Origin: VRUE01 sp963730315
Lineage (GTDB): Bacteria; Actinomycetota; Thermoleophilia; Solirubrobacterales; 70-9
Direction: 5' to 3'
Assembly: GCA_963730315.1 (NCBI GenBank)
Contig: CAVSRD010000008.1
Span: 1 to 64,000 of the forward strand
DNA length: 64,000 nucleotides
Shown: positions 1-8,294 of the stretch, piece by piece
Numbering within the stretch: position 1 is the first letter of the stretch
How the letters are laid out: each line of letters opens with the position of its first letter
Translations under genes and position numbers: made by a program
Notes under the pieces: generated by a model
The model's database searches: none
What the model saw: the letters and a program-made list of their open reading frames with translations, nothing else
Told to the model about the DNA's origin: nothing

Positions 1-1441
1 CGCTTCGACCGGCGTGTTGGTGCGCTGCAGGATCAGCTGCGGGTAGAGGGCGAGCCCGACGATGCAGAGGACGAGCGGGCCGAGGACGAGGCCGTCGCGG
101 AGGCCGATCTCGCGCGAGGCGATCCCTCAGCTTGCGGTTGTGCATCGTCCGCTGGTAGAGGCGCAGCGCGTAGTAGGCGGACATCGCGACGCCGGAGATC
201 GCCACGAAGGCGAAGACGATCTTCGCCTGGAAGAGGCCGTTGAGGATGTAGAACTCGCCGATGAAGTTGGCCGAACCCGGCATCGCCAGGGTCGCCAGGG
301 TGACGATCAGGAACAGCGCCGCCAGCACCGGGGCGCGCATCGCCATCCCGCCCATCTTGCGCAGGTCCTCGGTGCCGGAGCGCTCGGCGAGGATCGCGAC
401 GATGATGAACAGCGGCGCCACCACGAGGCCGTGGTTGACCATCTGCAGGACCGCCCCGTCGCCGCCGTCGGCGCGCAGGGCGAAGATCCCGGCGGTGATG
501 AAGCCGAGCTGGGCGACCGAGGAGTAGCCGCCGACCAGGCGCACGTTGGTCTGCGTGAAGGCCATCACCGAGCCGTAGAGGATCGAGGCCAGGGCGATCA
601 CCAGGACCACCTCCTGGAACTGCACCGTGGCGTCCGGGAAGAGCGGCAGCACGACCCGCAGGAAGCCGTAGGCGCCGACCTTGGCCAGCACGCCGGAGAA
701 GACCGCCAGCACCGGCAGCGGCGCCGCCCGGTAGGCGTCGGGCATCCAGCCGTGCAGGAGGAAGGCCGGCATCTTGACCAGGAAGGCGGCGGCGAAGAAC
801 CAGAAGATCCAGCGCTGGCTGCCCTCGCCGATCGGATGGGAGGCGAGTTCGGCGATCGAGAAGGTGATCTGGCCGCCGTCGGCGGCGATGATCGCGGTGG
901 CGATCGCCGCGACCAGCATCAGCAGCGAGCCGACCAGCGTGTAGACGATCATCTTCAGGGTCGCCGCCGCGGCGGTCGGGCCGCCCTCGCGGTCGCTCCC
1001 CCAGGCGCCGAACAGGAAGTAGAACGGGACCAGCATCAGGTCGAAGAAGAGGACGAAGAGCAGCAGGTCCTGGGCGAGGAAGGAGCCGAGGGTCGCGGTC
1101 TCGGCCAGCAGCATCATCAGGAAGAAGAGGTGCGGGCGGTCCTGCTCGCGGAAGGCGGCGAAGGCGGTCGCGCCCAGCCACAGCACCGCGGTGAGCAGGG
1201 CGAGGAAGACGTTGAGCCCGTCGATCCCGAGGCTGTAGTCGACCCCGAGCCCGGAGATCCAGGTCACGTCGACGGTGTCCTGGAGGCCGGCGGCGCCGGA
1301 GTCGAATCCGGCCAGCAGGGCGATCGCCAGGCCGAGCGTCGCCGCCGTCCCCAGCGTCGCCCACCAGCCGACCAGCCGCCTCGGCAGGAAGAGGCCGAGG
1401 AGGCCGAAGGCGAGCGGGGTCCAGAGCAGCGAGTTGATCAT
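1..1441 (-). CDS. nuoM: NADH-quinone oxidoreductase subunit M (partial, frame broken)
   Basis: Antiporter-like membrane subunit of proton-pumping complex I. From the ATG at 1441 the product opens MINSLLWTPLAFGLLGLF and stays hydrophobic, with family segments such as FLVKMPAFLLHGWMPDA and YSSVAQLGFI. The ATG overlaps the expected nuoL stop as ATGA. At about 125-131 the frame breaks: one frame reads RTMHNRKL, while the natural continuation SREIGLRDGLVLGPLVL lies in another frame that stays open to base 1. One extra base or two missing bases would explain it. The 3' end, and probably nuoN, lie outside the window. Family identity is secure; whether the break is real or an assembly error cannot be told here. 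Confidence 0.9.
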   Translation of the reverse strand, partial: MINSLLWTPLAFGLLGLFLPRRLVGWWATLGTAATLGLAIALLAGFDSGAAGLQDTVDVTWISGLGVDYSLGIDGLNVFLALLTAVLWLGATAFAAFREQDRPHLFFLMMLLAETATLGSFLAQDLLLFVLFFDLMLVPFYFLFGAWGSDREGGPTAAAATLKMIVYTLVGSLLMLVAAIATAIIAADGGQITFSIAELASHPIGEGSQRWIFWFFAAAFLVKMPAFLLHGWMPDAYRAAPLPVLAVFSGVLAKVGAYGFLRVVLPLFPDATVQFQEVVLVIALASILYGSVMAFTQTNVRLVGGYSSVAQLGFITAGIFALRADGGDGAVLQMVNHGLVVAPLFIIVAILAERSGTEDLRKMGGMAMRAPVLAALFLIVTLATLAMPGSANFIGEFYILNGLFQAKIVFAFVAISGVAMSAYYALRLYQRTMHNRKLRDRLARDRPPRRPRPRPARPLHRRARPLPAADPAAHQHAGRS

Positions 1442-3452
1442 GAGACTTGCGCACGAGCAGGAAGTAGAGGGCGAGGCCGGCGAAGCCGGCGAGCAGCAGC
1501 AGCGCGTAGCTGCGCACGAAGCCGCTCTGGACGAGGCGGACCAGGCCGCCGGCGCCGCGCACCGTCTCCGCCGTGCCGCTGACCAGGCCGTCGACGACGA
1601 GGCGCTCGAAGGTGCGGTTGGCGAAGCGGCCGATCGCCAGCGCCGGCCGCGTCACCAGCAGGTCGATCGCCTCGTCGAAGTACCACTTGTTGAGGCAGAG
1701 CAGGTAGACGGGGCGGAGGCGCTCGCGGAAAAGCGCCGGCAGCTCCGGTCGCGCCACCCAGATCAGCCAGGTGAGCGCGATCCCGACCACCGAGACGACG
1801 GCGCCGATCGCCAGGCCGGCCCACTCGTGGCTGACGGTCGGCTGGATCGCGCTCAGCGGCGAGTCGGCGAAGGCCGGGTCGAGGAAGCCGAAGAGGACGT
1901 TGTCGACGCCCGGCACCTGGATCAGGCCGGCGAACAGCGCGCCGAAGCCGAGCCCCGCCATCGCCACCGCCATCGGCCAGGACTGCTCGGCGATGTGGTG
2001 GGTCGGGCCGGGGAAGCCGACATCGGCGTCCTCTTCTTCTCCGGTCGCCGGGTTGACCGGCGGCCCGTGGTAGAGGTGGCCGGTGTCGATCAGCTCCTGC
2101 GCCTCCTTGCAGGGCTTGCCCGGCACCACGCGGAAGACCAGCCGGAAGGTGTAGATCGCGGTGAGGAAGGCGCCGACGTAGCCGCCGATCGACATCCACT
2201 CGTAGATCCCGCCGCGGGTCGAGGCGAAGGAGAGGATCGAGTCCTTGGAGAAGAAGCCCGAGGTGAGCGGGAAGGCGGCCAGCGCCAGGCCGCCGATCAC
2301 GAACAGCACCGAGGTGAAGCGCATCGCCTTCCAGAAGCCGCTCATCCGGTCGATGTCCTGGATGTTCGCCATCGCCGAGATGAACGAGCCGGCCGCCATG
2401 AAGAGCAGCGCCTTGAAGCAGGCGTGGGTCATCAGGTGGAAGAGGCCGGCCGAGTAGGCGCCGATCGAGACGCCCATGATCATGTAGCCGATCTGGCTCA
2501 TCGTCGAGTAGGCGATCGCCCGCTTCAGGTCGGTCATCGCGATCGCGATCGTGCCGGCGATCAGCAGCGTCCCGAGGCCGACGAAGGCGGCGATGTCGGC
2601 GGCGGTCGGCGCAAGGTAGAAGAGGACGTGGGTGCGGGCGATCAGGTAGACGCCGGCGGTCACCATGGTCGCCGCGTGGATCAGCGAGGAGACCGGGGTG
2701 GGGCCCTCCATCGCGTCGGGCAGCCAGGTGTGGAAGGGGATCTGCGCCGACTTGGCGAAGGCGCCGACCATCAGCAGCAGGCAGATCGCAGTCACCGACC
2801 ACTCGCCGCGCTCGAAGACGTGCGGCGCCTTGGCGAAGACCACCCCGTAGTCGAAGCTGCCGAGTTCGCGGAAGATCAGGAAGGCGGCGAGGACCAGGCC
2901 GATGTCGCCGGCCACGTTGATCACGAAGGCCTTCATCCCCGCCTTGGTCGCGGTGGCGCGCCGGTACCAGAAGCTGATCAGCGCGTAGGAGGCGAAGCCG
3001 ACGAAGGCCCAGCCGACGATCAGCAGCACGAAGTTGCCGGCGAGGACCAGCAGCAGCATCGAGAAGACGAAGAAGTTGAGGTAGCTGAAGAACCGGTGGT
3101 AGCCCTCGTCCGACTTCATGTAGCCGAACGAGTAGAGGTGGATCAGCGTCGAGACCCCGGTGACGACGAGCATCATGAAGGCGGAGAGCTGGTCGACGAA
3201 GATGCCGAGTTCGATATCGAGGCCGGCGGCGCTCGCGTAGTCCCACAGCGAGGAGGCGTGATGGCGGGCGCCGGCGTCCTCGCCGAGCAGGTTGAGCAGG
3301 GCGCCGATCGCGCAGGCGAAGGCGAGGCCGATCGACAGCACGCCGATCGCGCCGGCGACCCGGGCCGGGATCGCCCGGAAGCCGAGCGAGACGACGATCG
3401 AGCCGAGCAGCGGGAAGAGCAGGACCAGCCAGGCCCACGAGGTCGCGGTCAT
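1438..3452 (-). CDS. nuoL: NADH-quinone oxidoreductase subunit L (stop reached only after a frameshift)
   Basis: Largest antiporter-like membrane subunit of complex I. The protein starts MTATSWAWLVLLFPLLGS and has typical NuoL segments, including HTWLPDAMEGPTPVSSLIHA and LKRAIAYSTMSQIGYM with its conserved Lys. The ATG overlaps the nuoK stop by 4 bp. Good similarity runs to ALYFLLVR near 1450, but this frame has no stop there and would continue about 470 residues through nuoM as arginine-rich nonsense. A TGA that overlaps the nuoM ATG (1438-1440) sits in a neighbouring frame, so a one-base deletion just before the end is the simplest explanation. The expected product is about 670 residues, normal for NuoL. 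Confidence 0.92.
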
Positions 3453-3748
3453 CCCCTCAGCTCCCTCAGCTCGTCGACGTCGAGCGGCAGCTTGCGGCGG
3501 AAGATCGCGACGATCAGGCCGAGCCCGACCACCACCTCACAGGCGGCGACGACCATCACAACCAGGGCGAAGATCTGACCCTGCTCGTTGCCGACCATGC
3601 GGCTGAAGGCGATCAGCGCCAGGTTGCCGGCGTTCAGCATCAACTCCAGGCAGAGGAGGATCACGATCGGGCTGCGGCGCAGCAGGATGCCCATCGCGCC
3701 GACGGCGAAGAGCAGGGCGGAGAGGACGACGTACCACTCAGCGGTCAT
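3449..3748 (-). CDS. nuoK: NADH-quinone oxidoreductase subunit K
   Basis: Small complex I membrane subunit of 99 residues, the usual length, forming three membrane helices in the proton-translocating arm. Helix 2 has the conserved Glu in ILLCLELMLNAGNL, and a second acidic residue lies in helix 3 (VVMVVAACEVVVGL). It overlaps nuoJ by 11 bp at its start and nuoL by 4 bp (ATGA) at its end, so translation is probably coupled across the three genes. Confidence 0.97.
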   Translation of the reverse strand: MTAEWYVVLSALLFAVGAMGILLRRSPIVILLCLELMLNAGNLALIAFSRMVGNEQGQIFALVVMVVAACEVVVGLGLIVAIFRRKLPLDVDELRELRG

Positions 3749-4256
3749 CCGCGACCCGCCTTCTCGACGCGAGGACCACCGCGCCGACCGCGGCGAGCAG
3801 CAGCAGGATGGAGCTTGCCTCGAAGGGGATCAGGAACTTCTCGAGCAGCAGGTTGCCGATCGCCGCGGGGTCGCCGAAGCCGGCGGCGACGTCGGGGCCG
3901 TCGGTGCTCAGGGCCCGCAGCGAGGAGGCGAGCACGGCGATCGCCAGCTCGACGAAGAGCGCGATGCCGACCAGCGGCGCGAGGAAGCGCTGGCCGGGGA
4001 TCGGCTCCCAGGCCGACTCCGCGCCGCCGCCGACGTAGGCGGCGACGAAGACGTAGAGGACGACGATCGCGCCGGCGTAGACGACGACCTGCGCGGCGGC
4101 GAGGAAGGCGGCGGTGAGCAGCAGGAAGAGGACCGCCAGCGAGAACAGGTGGACGACCAGCGCCAGCACCCCGTAGAAGGGGTTGCGCATCGCGACGACG
4201 CCGATCGCCCCGCCGAGCGCGCCGATCGCCGCGAGGAAGAAGAGGACCGCTTCCAT
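3738..4256 (-). CDS. nuoJ: NADH-quinone oxidoreductase subunit J
   Basis: Complex I membrane subunit of 172 residues. I chose the ATG at 4256 (MEAVLFFLAAIGALGG), which forms a TGATG overlap with the nuoI stop; the longer open frame upstream is out-of-frame nuoI. Five hydrophobic stretches are visible, with the family segment AAQVVVYAGAIVVLYVFV. The C-terminus ends in a basic tail after the last helix. It lies between nuoI and nuoK in the standard order. Confidence 0.95.
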   Translation of the reverse strand: MEAVLFFLAAIGALGGAIGVVAMRNPFYGVLALVVHLFSLAVLFLLLTAAFLAAAQVVVYAGAIVVLYVFVAAYVGGGAESAWEPIPGQRFLAPLVGIALFVELAIAVLASSLRALSTDGPDVAAGFGDPAAIGNLLLEKFLIPFEASSILLLLAAVGAVVLASRRRVADDR

Positions 4257-4798
4257 CACTCGCCCTCCGCGCGCAGCGGCGTCCGGTCGAGCGGCTCGGC
4301 GAGCAGCATCTCCTTGGTGAAGATCAGATCCTCGCGGCCGTAGTCGGCCATCTCGTAGTCGTGGCCCATCGTGATCGCGTCGAACGGGCAGGCGAGCTCG
4401 CAGTAGCCGCAGAAGATGCAGCGCGAGAGGTTGATCTCGTAGACCGCGGCGTAGCGTTCGCCGGCCGAGACCCGCTCGCCGGGAACGTTCTCGGCGGCGA
4501 CGACGCGGATGCAGTCGGCCGGGCAGGCGGCGGCGCAGAGGGAGCAACCGACGCATTTCTCCAGCCCGGTGTCCTCGAAGCGGTGCAGTTTGTGGCGGCC
4601 GCGGAAGCGCGGGTAGACCGGCGTCTTCTCCTCGGGGTACTGGATCGTCATCGGCCCCTCGATCAGGCGCGCCATCGTCGTCTTCAGCCCGCGCAGGGTC
4701 TCGCCGAAGGCGCGGTAGGCCCCGCCGGCCCCTCCGGGGTCGGGTCCCCTCTGAACCGCGACCACGTCCTGGTCCTTCAGGTAGGGGAACTCGGTCAC
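4256..4798 (-). CDS. nuoI: NADH-quinone oxidoreductase subunit I, 2x[4Fe-4S]
   Basis: Peripheral-arm ferredoxin-like subunit that carries electrons to the terminal cluster in NuoB. Two classical cysteine motifs are present, CVGCSLCAAACP and CIFCGYCELACP, each CxxCxxCxxxCP, so both tetranuclear clusters should form. The 180-residue length fits the family. An N-terminal stretch of about 30 residues, rich in Gly and Pro, precedes the conserved FGETLRGLKTTM. It starts inside the end of nuoH (ATGA overlap) and ends on the nuoJ start codon. Confidence 0.97.
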   Translation of the reverse strand: MTEFPYLKDQDVVAVQRGPDPGGAGGAYRAFGETLRGLKTTMARLIEGPMTIQYPEEKTPVYPRFRGRHKLHRFEDTGLEKCVGCSLCAAACPADCIRVVAAENVPGERVSAGERYAAVYEINLSRCIFCGYCELACPFDAITMGHDYEMADYGREDLIFTKEMLLAEPLDRTPLRAEGE

Positions 4799-5793
4799 GT
4801 CACCACCACCAACACGGCGGTCACCAGCACGTTCAGCGTCGCCAGCGGCAGCAGGATCTTCCAGCCGAGGCTCATCAGCTGGTCGTAGCGCAACCGCGGC
4901 AGGGTCGCCCGCACCCAGATGAAGACCAGCACCAGGGCGAGCATCTTGACCAGCATCCAGATCGGGTCGAGCCAGCCCGGTCCCGGGCCCATCCAGCCGC
5001 CGAGGAAGATCGCCGAAGCGATCCCCGAGACGACGATGATCTCCATGTATTCGACCAGTAGGAAGCTGCCGAAGCGCATCCCGCCGTACTCGGTCATGAA
5101 GCCCTGGACCAGTTCGGCGTCGGCCTCGGGCATGTCGAACGGGGTGCGGTTGGTCTCGGCGAAACCGGCCAGCATGAAGACCAGGAAGCCGACGACCTGC
5201 GGCACGACGTACCAGATCTCGCCCTGGGCCCGGACCACGTCGACCAGCGAGAGCGAGCCGGCCATCATGATCGCGCCGAGCAGCGCCAGGCCCATCGAGA
5301 CCTCGTAGGAGATCAGCTGCGCGGCGCCGCGCATCGCCCCCAGCAGGCTGTATTTCGAGCCCGAGGCCCAGCCGCCCAGAAGCACTCCGTAGAAGGCGAT
5401 CGAGCCGACCGCGAAGAAGTAGAGGATGCCGATCGGCACGTCGATCCCGTAGAGGCCGAAGCCGCCCTGCACGTCGCCCCAGGGGATGATCGCCAGGGCG
5501 AGGACGCCGGAGACGACCGGCAGCAGCGGCCCCAGCACGAAAAGGGTGGGGATCGCGTTGGCGGGCCGGAAGGGCTCCTTGCCGAGCAGCTTCCCGACGT
5601 CGGCGAGCGGCTGCAGGATGCCGAACGGGCCTACCCGGTTGGGGCCGTAGCGGTGCTGGAAGCGGCCGATCAGCTTGCGCTCCAGGACCGTCATCATCGG
5701 CAGAATCGCGAAGATCACCGCGAAGATCACCAGCGACTTGACGATCATGATCCAGGTCGCTTCGACGAACTGCGTGTCGGCCAAGGGCAGCAT
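4795..5793 (-). CDS. nuoH: NADH-quinone oxidoreductase subunit H
   Basis: Membrane subunit that forms the quinone chamber between the two arms of complex I; 332 residues. The start is the ATG at 5793 (MLPLADTQFVEATWIMIV), which makes a TGATG overlap with the nuoG stop. Conserved loops are visible, including ERKLIGRFQHRYGPNRVGP, NRTPFDMPEADAELVQGFM and EYGGMRF, which line the quinone cavity. It overlaps nuoI by 4 bp. Confidence 0.97.
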   Translation of the reverse strand: MLPLADTQFVEATWIMIVKSLVIFAVIFAILPMMTVLERKLIGRFQHRYGPNRVGPFGILQPLADVGKLLGKEPFRPANAIPTLFVLGPLLPVVSGVLALAIIPWGDVQGGFGLYGIDVPIGILYFFAVGSIAFYGVLLGGWASGSKYSLLGAMRGAAQLISYEVSMGLALLGAIMMAGSLSLVDVVRAQGEIWYVVPQVVGFLVFMLAGFAETNRTPFDMPEADAELVQGFMTEYGGMRFGSFLLVEYMEIIVVSGIASAIFLGGWMGPGPGWLDPIWMLVKMLALVLVFIWVRATLPRLRYDQLMSLGWKILLPLATLNVLVTAVLVVVT

Positions 5794-8294
5794 CAGCCCT
5801 CCACCTTCTCGATCTCCACCTCGACCGGGCCGCCGTTGAGCAGGGCGTTGGCGTTGCCCTCCTCGGTCCCCTCGATCAGGAAGCACACCCCGTCCTGCAC
5901 GCGCTCCCTGACCGCCACCCGGGCGGCCACGCCGGTGCCGTTCTGGCTGACGCGCACCTCGTCGCCGTGCTCGAGGCCCAGCCGCTCGGCGTCGCCGATC
6001 GACAGCTCCACCGTCTGGTGGGGGCGGAGGAACTTCAGCGGCGGGTTCAGCTCCGTGATCGGTCCTGCCCACAGGTCGCGGTAGGTGCCGAGGGTGAGGG
6101 ACGGAGCCGTCGTCGGCACCCCCTCCTCACTCGCAACTCGTCGAAGCGACGTCGAGGGGCTGTCGCTCGAAGGCCCCGGCTCCTCCCGCGCAAAACGTTC
6201 GGAGGGGGTACCGACACCGGCTCCAGCGCTTGCCTCGCCCGACGCGGAGCTGGGGAGGGACGAGGCTGCGGGGAGATCCTGCCAACGGATGCCGCGACCG
6301 GCGATGTCCGAGTCTGTGATGCCGTTATAGAAGGGGACGGCGCTGGTGAGCGCTGCGAAGGCGGAGGGCTGGGAGTCGATGCCGGTGTCGTGGCCGAGCG
6401 CGAGCGACAGCTCGGCCAGGACGCCCCAGTTGGGGCGGATGTCGCCGGGGCGGCCGGCGCTGGGGCGGACCCGCTGCAGGCGCCCGTCGGGGTGGGTGAC
6501 GGTGCCGTCTTTCTCGGCGTGCGTCTCGAGCGGGAAGACGACGTCGGCCTTGGCGGTGGTGGCGTTCTCGAAGGTCGAGAAGACGACCAGGTGGTCGGCG
6601 GCGGTGAGGGCGCGGTCCCAAGCTGCGGTGTCCGGGAAGTCGCGCAGCGGGTCGACGCCGAAGAGGACCAGTGACTTCAGCTCGCCGGCCTCGAGCCCGG
6701 CGCGGATCGCCTCGGTGTCCTTGCCCGCCGCTGTGTTTGTCAGCCCGGGGCCGGCGTCGGGCAGGCAGCCCGCCTCGCGCAGGCCGCGTGCGTTGGACAG
6801 CTCGGGTATTTCCAGCAAGCCCGAGCCGTCCTGCCCCTCGAGCCCAAGCGCCGCGGCCACGTCGAGCAGCGCCGTCAGGGCGCCATCGCCCTCGCGGCCG
6901 ATCCGCTCGCCCCAGACGATCACGGTGCGCTCGGCGTCTCGCAGCACGTCGGCCACCGGCGAGGCGGTTCCGTGCTCGCTGCCGAGTCGCAGGCAGGCGG
7001 CCAGCTCCGAGAGGAAGAGCGTGGCGCCGCCCGGCGCGTAGCGGGTCGCCGCCCCGGCGCCGCCGTCGAGCGAGGTCGGCCGGTCGGTGGCCAGCGCCAG
7101 CCTGGCGCCGCTGCGGCGCAGCGCCTTGCGGATCCGCAGGTCGAGGATCGGGGAGCTGTGGAGGGGGTCGCTGCCGACGACGAGGATCGCGTCGGCGTCG
7201 TCGATGTCGCGGACCTGCGCCGCCAGCTCGGGCCGCGCGAGGCGGAGCAGGGTGTCGCGGCCCGGGCCGGCGGCGGCTCGCGACTCGATGTGGGGCGAGC
7301 CGAGCGCCTCGCGGAGGATGCGCTGCACCAGGTAGCTCTCCTCGTTGGAGGCATCGCCGACGATCGCCGCCACCTTCGCCGATGGTCGATTTGACCCCAC
7401 GGCCGCTTTCGCGATCGCCTCGTCCCACGACGCCGGGCCGCTGCGCAGCCGCGGCCCCGTCACCCGCTGCTGGGCGGCGAACATCTCGAAGCCGTAGCGG
7501 CCGCGGTCGCAGAGCCAGCCGTCGTCGACGTCGGGGTTGTCGCGCGAGACCACCCGCTTCACCTGCTCGTCGCGGACCGTGAAGCTGACGTTGCACTGGC
7601 TCGGGCAGAGCGTGCAGACCGAGCCGGCCTGCTCGATGTCCCAGGGCCGGGCGCGGAAGCGGTAGGTGTAGCTGGTCAGCGCGCCGACCGGGCAGAGGTC
7701 GGTGATGTTGCCGTGGAAAGGGGAAACGTAGGGCCGGTCGTCGAAGGTACCTACGAAGGTGCGGTCGCCGCGCTCCAGCAGCTGGAGCTGGTCGTCCTCG
7801 GAGACCTCCTGGCTGAAGCGGACGCAGCGGTAGCAGAGGATGCAGCGCTCGCGGTCGATCGCGATCAGCGGCGACAGCTCGATCGGCTTCTGGAAGTGGC
7901 GCTTCGGGTCGGTCACGCGGCTCTTCCCGGGGCCCCAGCCCATCGCGATGTCCTGCAGCGGGCACTCGCCCCCCTTGTCGCAGACCGGGCAGTCGAGCGG
8001 GTGGTTGACGAGCAGGAACTCGACCACCGCGTTCTGCGCCTGCTTGACGTGATCGGTGCGCGTGTGGACGACCATCCCGTCGCGGACCGGGGTCGAGCAG
8101 GAGGTCTGCAGTTTCGGGACCCCCTCGATCTCGACCAGGCACATGCGGCAAGCCCCGACCGGGTCGCCCAGCTTCGGCTCGTAGCAGAAGACCGGGATCT
8201 CGACGTCGCCGCGGGCGGCGGCGTCGTGCAGCATCTCACCCTCCGTGGCGGCCACCTCGCGGCCGTCGATCACGATCGTCACCTCGCGGCTCAC
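5793..8294 (-). CDS. nuoG: NADH-quinone oxidoreductase subunit G, with a repeat-like insert
   Basis: Large Fe-S subunit of the NADH-dehydrogenase arm, 833 residues. The start is the GTG at 8294 (VSREVTIVIDGREVAA), overlapping the nuoF stop as GTGA. The order is a [2Fe-2S] ferredoxin domain with PVGACRMCLVEIEG, a His/Cys cluster region with HPLDCPVCDKGGECP, a CILCYRC ferredoxin region, then a molybdopterin-oxidoreductase-like domain (CTLCPSQCNV onward) that normally lacks cofactor. Residues about 694-728 are a Ser/Pro/Glu-rich linker coded by a palindromic DNA segment at 6112-6215, before the C-terminal MopB-like barrel (LKFLRPHQTVELSIGDAERL). The insert keeps the frame, so the protein should still be made. 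Confidence 0.94.
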   Translation of the reverse strand: MSREVTIVIDGREVAATEGEMLHDAAARGDVEIPVFCYEPKLGDPVGACRMCLVEIEGVPKLQTSCSTPVRDGMVVHTRTDHVKQAQNAVVEFLLVNHPLDCPVCDKGGECPLQDIAMGWGPGKSRVTDPKRHFQKPIELSPLIAIDRERCILCYRCVRFSQEVSEDDQLQLLERGDRTFVGTFDDRPYVSPFHGNITDLCPVGALTSYTYRFRARPWDIEQAGSVCTLCPSQCNVSFTVRDEQVKRVVSRDNPDVDDGWLCDRGRYGFEMFAAQQRVTGPRLRSGPASWDEAIAKAAVGSNRPSAKVAAIVGDASNEESYLVQRILREALGSPHIESRAAAGPGRDTLLRLARPELAAQVRDIDDADAILVVGSDPLHSSPILDLRIRKALRRSGARLALATDRPTSLDGGAGAATRYAPGGATLFLSELAACLRLGSEHGTASPVADVLRDAERTVIVWGERIGREGDGALTALLDVAAALGLEGQDGSGLLEIPELSNARGLREAGCLPDAGPGLTNTAAGKDTEAIRAGLEAGELKSLVLFGVDPLRDFPDTAAWDRALTAADHLVVFSTFENATTAKADVVFPLETHAEKDGTVTHPDGRLQRVRPSAGRPGDIRPNWGVLAELSLALGHDTGIDSQPSAFAALTSAVPFYNGITDSDIAGRGIRWQDLPAASSLPSSASGEASAGAGVGTPSERFAREEPGPSSDSPSTSLRRVASEEGVPTTAPSLTLGTYRDLWAGPITELNPPLKFLRPHQTVELSIGDAERLGLEHGDEVRVSQNGTGVAARVAVRERVQDGVCFLIEGTEEGNANALLNGGPVEVEIEKVEG
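6112..6215. repeat. Palindromic repeat-like insert within nuoG
   Basis: The outer arms GTCGGCACCCCCTCCTC (from 6112) and GGAGGGGGTACCGAC (6201-6215) are inverted copies with one mismatch. Inside, TCGAAGCGAC and GTCGCTCGAA are a second, bulged inverted pair. The segment is about 104 bp and in frame, and it codes a low-complexity stretch not expected in NuoG. It looks like a small mobile palindromic element of the kind known to insert into coding sequence elsewhere. Only one copy is in this window, so the repeat nature is inferred from structure alone. Confidence 0.5.

Noticed and set aside
62..3606. Long plus-strand open frames across the nuo genes
   Set aside because: They are rich in Arg, Gln, Glu and His with no domain pattern, as expected for the strand opposite GC-rich genes; nuo genes on the minus strand explain the sequence.
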